A stretch of DNA of 57,775 nucleotides from CAYUTA01 sp964447605 (lineage in GTDB: Bacteria; Bacillota; Clostridia; Christensenellales; CAG-138): positions 1-57,775 of the forward strand of contig CAYUTA010000013.1 in NCBI GenBank assembly GCA_964447605.1, written 5' to 3'. This document shows positions 41,426 through 49,861 of this stretch, piece after piece. Within the stretch, counting starts at the first letter, position 1. The number at the start of each line of letters is the position of its first letter. The notes beneath the pieces are model-generated. The model saw only the letters and a list, made by a program, of their open reading frames with translations, was not told the origin of the DNA and searched no databases. The translations under genes were made by a program, and so were the position numbers.

Positions 41426-42316
41426 CTATTCGTTCGCTTCTCCGAATCCAAAGATCGCCTGCAACTTGATGGCCAGCATGCGTTTCATCTTTTCAATCAG
41501 CAGCGGCTCGCGCGTGGCGGGGTTGGCGTACAGCAGGCAGGTCAGCAGCGAGCGGTATGCGGCGACGAGGTTTTCCGACGGATCGATGCGCAGCACGCCC
41601 TCGGCGTCCGGCGGCAGCTTCTGGTTCAGCGGCCCGTCCATAAACAGAAAATCCGCGCTGTGAAACGCTTCGGCGGTGTGGTTGGTCACGGCGTAGGTGC
41701 CGCCGGATTTTTTCACATTGCGCTCCGCAAGCTTCAGCTGCGGCGGCTTGAGTTCCTGGGCCTTGTCCGCCACAACCTGCACAAACTGCATGCCGATTTT
41801 TGAGGCGACGTACAGCACCGAAGCGCACGTGGCTGTAGCCGGGCCATAGAACACCGCCTTGCACGCTTCGAGTTTTTTTTCGCGCGGCAGGTGCTCAAAC
41901 ATCGTAATCAGATCGGCGATCTCCTGCACGGGTCTGGAGAAGGAGCTGCCCGCGCTGACAATCGGTATTTCAGCATATTTGGCCAGCGTCAGCAGCGTTT
42001 CGTGCCGCTCACAGCGGATGATGACCAGGTCGAACGCGCGCGAAATCTGCATGGCCGCCTCGCGCAGCGTTTCCGGCGGGTCAAGCGGAAGGTTGAACCG
42101 GCTGACCGTTCCGCCGAGCTGATGGACGGCCTTTTCGCACATGACCTCATACAGCTGCGGCATATCCGGCAGCATGACGCCAATGCATTTTTTGCGGAGA
42201 AGCGGAGGAAAATATTCTGCGCGGACGCAGGCCTTCAGCGTGACGCCAAGGTTCATCATGTCAAGAATCTGCTGTTCGGAAAACTCGGTGGTTTCCACAT
42301 AATCCTGCTTCTTCAT
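41426..42316 (-). CDS. Carbamoyltransferase-like protein lacking catalytic motifs
   Basis: 296 residues with the aspartate/ornithine carbamoyltransferase fold order: N-terminal FSEQQILDMMNLGVTLK, then MLPDMPQLYEVMCEKAVHQLGG where true enzymes have the STRTR phosphate loop, and SRPVQEIADLITMFEH where HPCQ-ALADLLT is expected. Both carbamoyl-phosphate motifs are thus lost (STRTR to DMPQL, HPCQ to RPVQ), while the scaffold is kept. It is probably a non-catalytic paralogue or an enzyme with a changed substrate. No clear ribosome site before ATG 42316. Not next to any arginine or pyrimidine gene. Confidence 0.7.
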   Translation of the reverse strand: MKKQDYVETTEFSEQQILDMMNLGVTLKACVRAEYFPPLLRKKCIGVMLPDMPQLYEVMCEKAVHQLGGTVSRFNLPLDPPETLREAAMQISRAFDLVIIRCERHETLLTLAKYAEIPIVSAGSSFSRPVQEIADLITMFEHLPREKKLEACKAVFYGPATATCASVLYVASKIGMQFVQVVADKAQELKPPQLKLAERNVKKSGGTYAVTNHTAEAFHSADFLFMDGPLNQKLPPDAEGVLRIDPSENLVAAYRSLLTCLLYANPATREPLLIEKMKRMLAIKLQAIFGFGEANE

Positions 42317-42358
42317 AATAGGTATTGTGCGCGCGCGGGCAGTGGAAATATGCATGCA

Positions 42359-42635
42359 TAAGCCAACCGGGCAGATCCGAACCACGGTTCAAAGGGGGCA
42401 AAACACGCCATCGCCCCGTTGTCCCCGTTTGGAATACCCTCCGGTATGCCGCAATCGTCCGCCTTGCTTTGACGCATTTTGCGCGCCGTTGAACGCCACA
42501 GGACCCCAAAGCGCTGAATGGGATGGGGTTCAAGGCCGAGGCGGGCGGCGTAGCGGCGCCACGCCAACGGACGGGAACGCAGAACACCGCCGATTCCACG
42601 CTTTGGGGGCGGTTCGGGTCTGCCCGGTTGGCTTA
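42359..42635. repeat. 277-bp intergenic element with 25-bp terminal inverted repeats
   Basis: Left end 42359-42383 begins TAAGCCAACCGGGCAG; right end 42611-42635 is its inverted copy (24 of 25 matches). The interior has no convincing gene and contains a small hairpin (GGAATACC/GGTATGCC). It occupies most of the divergent spacer between the carbamoyltransferase-like gene and the ABC exporter gene. No target-site duplication was identified. Confidence 0.6.
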
Positions 42636-42674
42636 GGCGCAAGGCGTAAAAACGCAAACCATAGCGGCCAACCA

Positions 42675-42704
42675 TTGCATGCGGCGCGCTGCGCATGGTA
42701 TGAT
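42675..42704 (+). promoter_or_regulatory. Leaderless-type promoter of the ABC exporter
   Basis: TTGCAT (42675-42680), 18 bp, TATGAT (42699-42704), exactly 6 nt (GGGCGC), ATG 42711. No ribosome-binding site. Confidence 0.6.
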
Positions 42705-42710
42705 GGGCGC

Positions 42711-44447
42711 ATGAGCAGGCTCAAACGTTTTCTTTCTTATTATAAACCGCACACGCCGCTGTTCATGCTCGATATGACGTGCGCATGCATCGTCGCGTGC
42801 ATCGACCTTGCATATCCTCTGTTTGTGCAGTATATCCTGCGCACATTGCTGCCCGGCATGGCGCAGGGCTCCGCCCTGCTTTCCACGTTTGTCTGGCTGA
42901 TCGCCGCGGCTGTTCTTGCATACGTGCTGCGCACGGGGCTGCTGTATGTCATCAACTACTGGGGGCATGTGCTCGGCGTTCGGATGGAAGCGGATATCCG
43001 CCGCGATATTTTCACGCACATCCAATCCATGCAGTTCAGTTTTTATGACAAACAGCGCACCGGCAAGCTGATGAGCCGCATCACAACGGATCTGTTTGAA
43101 ATTACGGAGCTGGCGCACCACGGGCCGGAGGATGTGCTGATCTCCGGCACAACGGTCGTCGGCGCGTTCCTCTGCATGTTTTTCGTCGAGTGGCGGCTGG
43201 CGCTGGCGCTTGTGTGCATCGTTCCGCCCGCGATCTATTTTATCATGCGCGTCCGCGTGCAAATGCGCAAAACCTCCCTGGCCGTCAAGGAGAATATCGC
43301 GGAAATCAACGCGGGCATCGAATCCTCCATCTCCGGCGCGCGGGTGGCCAAGGCGTTTACCAACGAAAGGCATGAGATCGAAAAGTTTTCTCAGGGCAAC
43401 GCGCAGTTTGTGCATGCCAAGGACCGTTTCTATCAATACATGGCGCTGTTCAACAGCGGGACGGAGTTTTTTCTCGGCATGTTCAACATCGTGGTGCTCG
43501 GCGTTGGCGGCGCGCTGATCTTTCAGGGCAAGCTGGATTCCGTGCTGCTCGTCACCTTTACGCTGTATGTCGCCGCGCTGGTTTCGCCCATCAAGCGGCT
43601 GGCCGCGTTTGCCGAGCAGTATTTGCTCGGCATGACGGGCTTCGAGCGGTTTTTGGAAATTATGGACATTGAGCCGGACGTCATCGACGCGCCGGACGCA
43701 AAGCCGCTTTCCGGCGTAAAGGGCCACATCCGGTTCGAGGACGTATCGTTTGCCTATGAAAGCGACCGGTATGTGCTCTCGCACATCAATCTGGATATTC
43801 CCGCCGGCAAAACCCTTGCGCTCGTGGGTCCGAGCGGCGGTGGAAAAACCACCCTGTGCCATCTGATTCCACGGTTTTATGAAACGCGCTCCGGCCGCAT
43901 TACCATCGACGGAGCGGATATCCGTTCCGTCACGCTCAAGTCGCTCCGCCAGAACGTGGGCATTGTCCAGCAGGATGTGTTCCTGTTCGCGGGCACCGTG
44001 ATGGAAAATATCCGCTACGGGCGCATCGACGCGACCGACGGGGAGGTTATGGAAGCGGCGCGCCGGGCGCATATCCATGCGGAGATTCTGGCGCTGCCAA
44101 ACGGCTATGATACGTCCGTCGGCGAGCGCGGCGCCCTGCTTTCCGGCGGGCAGAAGCAGCGCGTGGCCATCGCACGGCTATTTTTGAAAAATCCGCCCAT
44201 CCTCATTCTCGACGAGGCGACCAGCGCGCTCGATACCGTCACCGAGCAGGATATCCAGCACGCGTTTGACGAGTTGTCGCACGGCCGCACCACGCTGGTC
44301 ATCGCGCACAGGCTTTCTACCGTCAAGCATGCGGATGAAATCCTTGTCATCGACGATCACGGCATCCGCGAGCGCGGCACGCACGGGCAGCTAATGGCTG
44401 CAAACAGCCTGTATGCCGGGCTGTATGAGGCGACGCTGGTCGAGTAG
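42711..44447 (+). CDS. ABC exporter, fused membrane and ATPase domains
   Basis: 578 residues, half-transporter that dimerises. Residues about 1-320 hold six transmembrane helices; about 340-578 the nucleotide-binding domain with Walker A GPSGGGKTT, Q-loop VQQDVFLF, signature LSGGQKQR, Walker B ILILDEATSALD and H-loop VIAHRLSTVKHADEI. Closest to MsbA/multidrug and lipid exporters of Bacillota; substrate unknown. It lacks a ribosome site, and its promoter geometry predicts a leaderless message. The frame stays open far upstream through the inverted-repeat element but is not coding there. Confidence 0.95.
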   Translation: MSRLKRFLSYYKPHTPLFMLDMTCACIVACIDLAYPLFVQYILRTLLPGMAQGSALLSTFVWLIAAAVLAYVLRTGLLYVINYWGHVLGVRMEADIRRDIFTHIQSMQFSFYDKQRTGKLMSRITTDLFEITELAHHGPEDVLISGTTVVGAFLCMFFVEWRLALALVCIVPPAIYFIMRVRVQMRKTSLAVKENIAEINAGIESSISGARVAKAFTNERHEIEKFSQGNAQFVHAKDRFYQYMALFNSGTEFFLGMFNIVVLGVGGALIFQGKLDSVLLVTFTLYVAALVSPIKRLAAFAEQYLLGMTGFERFLEIMDIEPDVIDAPDAKPLSGVKGHIRFEDVSFAYESDRYVLSHINLDIPAGKTLALVGPSGGGKTTLCHLIPRFYETRSGRITIDGADIRSVTLKSLRQNVGIVQQDVFLFAGTVMENIRYGRIDATDGEVMEAARRAHIHAEILALPNGYDTSVGERGALLSGGQKQRVAIARLFLKNPPILILDEATSALDTVTEQDIQHAFDELSHGRTTLVIAHRLSTVKHADEILVIDDHGIRERGTHGQLMAANSLYAGLYEATLVE

Positions 44448-44770
44448 GCAGCCTCCAAAATCGCGGTTTTTGACGGACGCACGGCGGTTTGCCTCTCGCG
44501 GCAATGCGCTCCCGGGCGGCGGACTGTCCGGGTTGCGACACGGTGGGAGACCGCTGCGGCGTTTTTTTCATGCGGGAGCTCCGGCTCATGGGCGGCGGCC
44601 CTTGAGAATCCCAATCCGTAGGGGGCGTACCAAATAGGACGCCGAAGGGACGTATCCCCTGAGCGGCGGAGCGGGGGCAGAGCCCTGCGGGTCACCGGTC
44701 CGATTGATCCGCTAACGCAAAGCTATCACCTGTTCAAGTTGGGAATTTCTGATATATAAAAACCCTGCCG
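44448..44770. other. Repeat-rich spacer, no gene
   Basis: 323 bp between convergent genes. It contains the 44482-44529 copy of the interspersed repeat, a CGGCTCATGGGCGGCGGCCC segment followed by TTGAGAATCCC (44581-44613), AAGGGACGTATCCCC (44645-44659) and a GGGGGCAGAGCCC palindrome-like block near 44671. All are relatives of repeats elsewhere in the window. Confidence 0.6.
44482..44529. repeat. Interspersed intergenic repeat, copy 2
   Basis: Similar over about 47 bp to 16459-16505; both share GCGCTCCCGG-CGGCGGA and both follow a gene's stop codon after a TTTGAYGG motif. Confidence 0.55.
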
Positions 44771-45250
44771 TCACTTATGATACGTCTCGTGTGCGTGGAT
44801 CTTACACGCGCGGTAGAGCTGTTCAAGCAGGAACACCCGGCACAGCCGGTGCGGCATGGTCATGTCCGAGAGTGAAACCCGCGCGTTTGCGCGGGCAAGC
44901 ACCGCGTCGGACAGGCCGATTGAACCGCCGATGACAAACGTGATTGCGCCGTGTCCGCTCTCGGCGAGCGATTTCAGCCGCGCGGCAAACGCTTCGGAGG
45001 TAAACCGGGCCCCCTCGACACACAGCGCGACGACATACTCGTTGTCACGGATGTTTCGCAGCAGCCGCGCGCCCTCCTTGTCCCGCACCATGCGCTCCTG
45101 GCCGGGCGTGGCAGTGCCGGCGATTCGCTCGTCGGCGACCTCGCAGACGCCGAGCGTACAAAAGCGCGAAAGGCGCCCGGCATATTCCGCGGCCGCTTCC
45201 AGATAAAAGCGGTCCTTCAGCTTGCCTACGCAGGCGATTTTGATTTGCAT
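44771..45250 (-). CDS. rlmH: 23S rRNA (pseudouridine-1915-N3) methyltransferase RlmH
   Basis: 159 residues, SPOUT-class methyltransferase acting on assembled 70S ribosomes. MQIKIACVGKLKD at the start, FVIGGSIGLSDAV (SAM-binding knot) and SLSDMTMPHRLCRVFLLEQLYRACKI...YHK at the C-terminus are diagnostic. ATG 45250 has GGAGAGGCAG upstream; a longer open frame upstream is shadow. The gene is often close to the origin in Bacillota, which fits the oriC-like region about 10 kb away. Confidence 0.97.
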   Translation of the reverse strand: MQIKIACVGKLKDRFYLEAAAEYAGRLSRFCTLGVCEVADERIAGTATPGQERMVRDKEGARLLRNIRDNEYVVALCVEGARFTSEAFAARLKSLAESGHGAITFVIGGSIGLSDAVLARANARVSLSDMTMPHRLCRVFLLEQLYRACKIHAHETYHK

Positions 45251-45464
45251 CTGCCTCTCCCTATCCTGCCCTCCTCGAAAAACTGTTTCCAGGCGGCTGA
45301 AGCGGCGGCGCGCCGCCCCGCCGAGGGGGCGCTTCCCCGGAAAACCCCATTTGGAGGAAATTCCCGCATATCCCCGGCATAGGGGATGCTCAAGGGCCGC
45401 CGCCCCTGAGCCGGAGCGCGGGGGCATAGCCCTCGCAAAAAGGCATGGCGGCGCGCCAAAACGA

Positions 45465-46571
45465 TCAGGAAACGTAGAACGATGGATTATACGGCACGCC
45501 GTCAATGATCAGTTCATAGTGCAGGCGCGGCTTTTTTCCCGCGGTGGAATTGTCCGCCAGCACGCCGATCTGATCGCCTGCAAACACGCGCTGGTTGTAC
45601 TCCGCCTGCACGTCCGCCAGATGGGTCAGCCGTGAGAGGAAGCCGTTTCCGTGGTCGATGTCCACAACGAACCCGTATTCGCCGCGTTCGCCGCAGTAAA
45701 CCACCACGCCCTCGCCGGGCGCAACAACCCTGGTCCCGGCCGAATTTTCAATATCTACGCCGTTGTGCATCCTGCCCTCGCGAAAGCCAAAGTTTGAAGA
45801 CACGCCCCCGCGCATGGGCCATACAAGCTTAAGCCCGCCGGCGTCCTTGCCTTTTTTGCCCTCCTTTTTATCCGGCTCGCCGCTGGTGTCGCGCTTTGTA
45901 TACGCGCCGTTTTTGATGATGGTCGCGCGCGCTTCGCGCAGGGTCTGTGTCTGCGGTTCGCCCGTTTGCGCCGCCTCTCCGGCAACATAGGAAACCTCGG
46001 TGACCGCCTGCGTGACCGCGCCCGCCCCGAGCTGCGTAATGATGCGCGTGCCGCGGGCAAGCGCCTTGTCCTCGGATTCCGTTTTCTCCACTTCCGACTC
46101 GGTCTTCTGCCCGCGCAGCGCAAGAACCTGCACCGGCACAAGGCCGGGGGCGTTTTGCATCCGTCGCGCCGCGTCCTCTGCGGTTACGACCCGCGCGCCG
46201 CCCTCCGGTTCGACAATGATGAGCTCGCCGTTAAATTTTGCGCTGATGAATTGTTCGCCCTCGGGCGCAACGGCGCTTTGCTGGAGATATTCCCAGAGCA
46301 CGCGCTGCATTTCCGGCGCGGAGGCGAGCGTCATCACCGGGCGGCGGTTCACCAGGAGCGTGACCGCGTACTCCGGCAGCTCCGGCACAGGCGTAGGCGC
46401 GGGCGTTACATCCGCGATGGCGATGTCGATCACGTCGACCTCCGCCTCCTCGATGAGAATCGGCGTATCGGAACGGATGCGCCCCGCGCGCGCCGCGCCA
46501 AGCGCGCCGACAAGCAGTAAAACGCCGGCCACGCAAAGCAACAAGATCAGATTGAGTTTCTTTTTCTGCAT
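45465..46571 (-). CDS. M23 family peptidase with G5-like region (SpoIIQ-type candidate)
   Basis: 368 residues: N-terminal membrane anchor (about 7-28), Pro-rich linker, a region with G5-like features (EDKALARGTRIITQLGAGAVTQAVTEVSYV), a Lys-rich spacer, then an M23 LytM-type domain (about 250-368). Zinc ligands: His and Asp in MHNGVDIEN and His in RLHYELI, where the usual HxH reads LHY, so the first His of that pair is missing. SpoIIQ proteins also show degenerate M23 sites. It follows the SpoIID-like gene by 37 bp, mirroring the spoIID-spoIIQ order of Clostridioides, so a role in forespore engulfment is likely. Confidence 0.8.
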   Translation of the reverse strand: MQKKKLNLILLLCVAGVLLLVGALGAARAGRIRSDTPILIEEAEVDVIDIAIADVTPAPTPVPELPEYAVTLLVNRRPVMTLASAPEMQRVLWEYLQQSAVAPEGEQFISAKFNGELIIVEPEGGARVVTAEDAARRMQNAPGLVPVQVLALRGQKTESEVEKTESEDKALARGTRIITQLGAGAVTQAVTEVSYVAGEAAQTGEPQTQTLREARATIIKNGAYTKRDTSGEPDKKEGKKGKDAGGLKLVWPMRGGVSSNFGFREGRMHNGVDIENSAGTRVVAPGEGVVVYCGERGEYGFVVDIDHGNGFLSRLTHLADVQAEYNQRVFAGDQIGVLADNSTAGKKPRLHYELIIDGVPYNPSFYVS

Positions 46572-46608
46572 GCTCTCGCTTTCTTCCCGGGTTTGCCGGC
46601 CCGCCGCC

Positions 46609-49452
46609 CTACGCGTCCCTGCGCACGCAGGAACTGATGCAATAGCCCGACGTGCCGTTGTATGTTACATAGCACCAGCCGTTGACCGTGCTATGCACGG
46701 TGACGACCGCGCCCTTTTCCATCACCGTCAGCACGCGGCTGCCCGTGCCTGTGGCGGGCGCCGCGCGCAGGTTCAGGCGCGCGGTGATGACCCCTGCGGT
46801 GTCATCCTGCCTGACCGTGCCCGTCATGGTGACATACTTGCCGAACACATACCCCTGCGTGCCGCTTGAGCGCACCTCAAGATGCACCCAGCTTCCGCTT
46901 GTGCCAAGCACCGTAACCGTGGTGTTGCGGCCCAGTTTGCCGAGACTGTCATACCCGGTGCCCGGGCCGCTGCGGATGCGTACGCCGCTTGCGTTGATAT
47001 AGCCCCGGCTGACGGCGGCGACCTGTCCGTCCGCCGCGCCGCCGGAATCCGCCGGGTGCAGCGACACGTACTTGCCGTACACATAGCCGTCCTGTCCGCT
47101 TGCAAGCACGCGCACGCGGTACCACGAGCCGGACTTTTCATAGATGCCGAGCGGGGTGTTCTTATTCAGCCGGCCATAGCTCTTCGTCCTGGTGGACGCG
47201 CCCCGGCGGATATTGACGCGCGTGGCGTTGATGTAGCCGCTTGCCGCGTAAATGGGCGCGGGCGTGGCCGTGGGCGCCGGGGTGGGGGGGCCCGCCGGAC
47301 GCGGCGTTGGGGTTGCCGCGCCGATGACAATGGGGGTGGGCGTTGCGCCGTCGGGCAACGGCTCCGGCACGGCGGTCATCACCGGCGCGTTGGTCGGGCC
47401 GGGGTCCGGGTTGTCGGCCAGCGTTTTCGTGATGGCGATATAGTCGCCCTTGACAAACCCCACCGCGCCTGTAGAAACGGCCATGATCTTGTACCAGCCG
47501 TTTTCCATGCCGAAGATGCCCACCTGTGCGTCGCGGCTAAGCCGCCCGATCGCGTCAAACGACGTGTCCGGCCCGGTGCGGCAGTTCACTGCGCTGGCGT
47601 TGACTGTGCCCGCGGCAATCATGTTCCCGCCGGTCAGCAGCACGTAATCATATCGGATGAAGCCCTTGCTCCCGCTCGGCGCGGTGACGTAATACCACTC
47701 GCCCTGCATGCCGGAAAGGGTCAGGTTCGTGCCCGCCGGCAGCTGCTCCAGGCTTTCGGCCTTCGTGGAGGGCGTTTGCCGCAGATTGACCGTTCCGCCG
47801 GTCACAATCCCGGTGGACGCGCTCGTTGCAGCCGTGGTCTGTTCCGGTGCGGACACGGTTTCCGGCGAAACGAAGCCCATTGTGCCAAGCTGCGCGCCGG
47901 GGTAATAGTAATTCAGGATTTCACGGTAACTCCTGCCTTCATTGGCCATTTGCTGCGCGCCGCGCTGACTCATGCCGACGCCGTGCCCGTAGCGGGCGTG
48001 CAGCAGGTTATGTCCGCCGGCGGCTGATTCCGCGTAATAAATCCGCAGGCTGTCGGTCGTATAGAGCCCGGCTGCCGCCATTTCGGCAAAGGTAAAGGAA
48101 AAGGATACGGGAATCTCCCGGACAAGCTCCGGCTCCGGCGTGGGCGAGGGCGTAGGCTCCCACGCGGGCGTAGGCGAAGGCGTGGGGGCCCACTCCGGCG
48201 TGGGCGTTGGAAGCTCCCATTCCGGCGTAGGGGTCGGCTCGGTCCATTCCGGGTCGTAGCCCTCCTCGCCTTCCACCGGAGCGACCAGCTCCGGCGTGGG
48301 CGTTGGAAGCTCCGGTTCCGGCGTGGCCGTCGGATTGGGCGTGATCTCCGGCGTGGGCGAAGGCGTAGGCTCCCACGCGGGCGTGGGCGTTGGAATCAGG
48401 GTTTCAAGAAGGTTGGCCACCACGGTTGCGCTGACCGTGACGGTGGTATGGTTTTTATCCGCGGCGCTGCCCGCGTCCCCATAGGATTCGACCGCGTCGA
48501 TGGAACGCACCCCGCCAAAGCGGAACTCCGGCGGAATCACGCCATCCTGCGCAACGGTCGCCGACATGCGCGCGTCCACAAACGCAAACGCCCTGGTGCC
48601 CATCTCCCGCTGCGAGTAGGACGTTGGAAGAAATACCGTTTCCCGCGGCGTAGAGGGATTCTTCATGTCATACGCGTCCGCGCCGCTGTTATAAGCGCCG
48701 TCCTCGGAGCTGTCCGACCAGCGTGTGCCGGGCAGGATCATCCAGCCGCCGTTGCTTGCGGCATAATAGCACTGCATGGGTTTTCCATTGTAATACAACA
48801 CGTCGTTGATGGTGGAATCCACAGCGTTGATGACGTTGGTATGCGTGGAAACATAGCCCTTATAGACCTGGTCGCCGGCGGTATCGCCAATGTCATGGCT
48901 GCCGCTGTTTGACATGCGCAGCAGCACGTAGCCCTTCGCCGCCACGGCCTGCGCCCTGAGCGCCTCGAGCGGGAAGTCGTTGCTCATTTCATAGCCGACT
49001 ACGCCGTAAAGATAATGTGAAAGCGGCACGCGGTTGACCACGCGCACCGCCCCGTTGCTGGACGAAAATGTGAAATTGCCCAAAAATGAACGCGTGCCGG
49101 ACACAACGCGGATGCGCAGCGAACCGGCCGAGCGTGCAAGCACGGCGCGTTCCACCGTGGCGGAGCGGCCGCTATAAAGCTCTCCCTCGGCGGAATGCGT
49201 CACCGTGACGCCGGCCCCGCCGGCCGAGACCGTCAGCGTGCCGCCGGTAAACGTGCGGCCCGACTCCGCCAGCGTATATGTGCCCGTAACCGGTATGGAG
49301 AGCTTGCCTGCGCCCTCGGTGCTCAGCAGCACGCGCACAAACCGCACCCCGCCCCCGGAGGCGGGCGCGCTGCGCGCCGGCATGCCGAGCGCAAGCGCGA
49401 GAACGCATAGTGCAAGCAGAATGGCGGTTCCCTTTTTACAAAGATGCTTCAT
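46609..49452 (-). CDS. SpoIID/LytB-type protein with five SH3b repeats
   Basis: 947 residues. Signal peptide (1-29); SpoIID lytic transglycosylase domain (about 35-560) with PLSHYLYGVVGYEMSNDFPLEALRAQAVAAKGYVL (catalytic Glu155 region) and late GHGVGMSQRGAQQMA. The domain is interrupted by about 110 residues of Pro/Thr/Glu repeats (PTPSPTPEP, ELPTPTPEW). Five bacterial SH3 wall-binding repeats follow, each ending in a pattern like GYVYGKYVSL, with a second Pro-rich spacer after repeat 2. AGAGG lies before ATG 49452. Probably degrades stem-less peptidoglycan during engulfment or wall turnover, with the downstream M23 partner. Confidence 0.9.
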   Translation of the reverse strand: MKHLCKKGTAILLALCVLALALGMPARSAPASGGGVRFVRVLLSTEGAGKLSIPVTGTYTLAESGRTFTGGTLTVSAGGAGVTVTHSAEGELYSGRSATVERAVLARSAGSLRIRVVSGTRSFLGNFTFSSSNGAVRVVNRVPLSHYLYGVVGYEMSNDFPLEALRAQAVAAKGYVLLRMSNSGSHDIGDTAGDQVYKGYVSTHTNVINAVDSTINDVLYYNGKPMQCYYAASNGGWMILPGTRWSDSSEDGAYNSGADAYDMKNPSTPRETVFLPTSYSQREMGTRAFAFVDARMSATVAQDGVIPPEFRFGGVRSIDAVESYGDAGSAADKNHTTVTVSATVVANLLETLIPTPTPAWEPTPSPTPEITPNPTATPEPELPTPTPELVAPVEGEEGYDPEWTEPTPTPEWELPTPTPEWAPTPSPTPAWEPTPSPTPEPELVREIPVSFSFTFAEMAAAGLYTTDSLRIYYAESAAGGHNLLHARYGHGVGMSQRGAQQMANEGRSYREILNYYYPGAQLGTMGFVSPETVSAPEQTTAATSASTGIVTGGTVNLRQTPSTKAESLEQLPAGTNLTLSGMQGEWYYVTAPSGSKGFIRYDYVLLTGGNMIAAGTVNASAVNCRTGPDTSFDAIGRLSRDAQVGIFGMENGWYKIMAVSTGAVGFVKGDYIAITKTLADNPDPGPTNAPVMTAVPEPLPDGATPTPIVIGAATPTPRPAGPPTPAPTATPAPIYAASGYINATRVNIRRGASTRTKSYGRLNKNTPLGIYEKSGSWYRVRVLASGQDGYVYGKYVSLHPADSGGAADGQVAAVSRGYINASGVRIRSGPGTGYDSLGKLGRNTTVTVLGTSGSWVHLEVRSSGTQGYVFGKYVTMTGTVRQDDTAGVITARLNLRAAPATGTGSRVLTVMEKGAVVTVHSTVNGWCYVTYNGTSGYCISSCVRRDA

Positions 49453-49861
49453 GCAAAACCTCTGGTTGTGATTGTACATAATTTTATGTACGCATACCAT
49501 ACAAATGCAGGAATCTTCGCATATTATTTACATTACGACCGAAACCGCCGCGCTTTGCGCCATGGACGTCCGTCAAAAGGCTTGGCTTTCACCCCATCAA
49601 ATGCGCGGCAAACACAGGCAGTAAAGTCCATGGGCTCCTTCAAAAGCGGCGGCACGCATCATTCCATCTCTGTCGATCGCCCGGAAGAAAGGGCTCCGTC
49701 CCGGGCAAGGACGGCGCGTACGTTCGTCCGCTCGTACCGGCGGCGTTTCGCGGCGGCAGAACGCATAAAAATGCCCGCGCCTGCCGCGTGCTTCCGTCAA
49801 AAACCAGATTCTTACGATTTGCAACGCCGCCGGTTACGGGCAGGTGTTCCTGCGTCCTGCG
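49453..49861. other. Intergenic region upstream of the SpoIID-like gene
   Basis: About 410 bp with no gene. It contains the 18-bp palindrome at 49474-49491, AT-rich DNA to about 49550, a CGTCAAAAGG motif, and GC-rich sequence. No clear SigA promoter; a sporulation sigma factor (SigE or SigF) may be used but was not identified. Confidence 0.4.
49474..49491. promoter_or_regulatory. 18-bp palindrome, possible operator
   Basis: GTACATAA-TT-TTATGTAC, perfect 8-bp arms, 22 bp upstream of the SpoIID-like ATG. A TAAAAT (minus strand, 49486-49481) lies inside it. It could be a regulator site or an RNA hairpin in the leader. Confidence 0.45.

Noticed and set aside
42387..42540. GGTTCAA motifs suggesting a tRNA T-loop
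   Set aside because: No acceptor or anticodon stem could be built around them; they lie inside the inverted-repeat element.
42327..42710. N-terminal extension of the ABC exporter through the inverted-repeat element
   Set aside because: The extension has no family similarity, and a promoter lies directly before the ATG at 42711.
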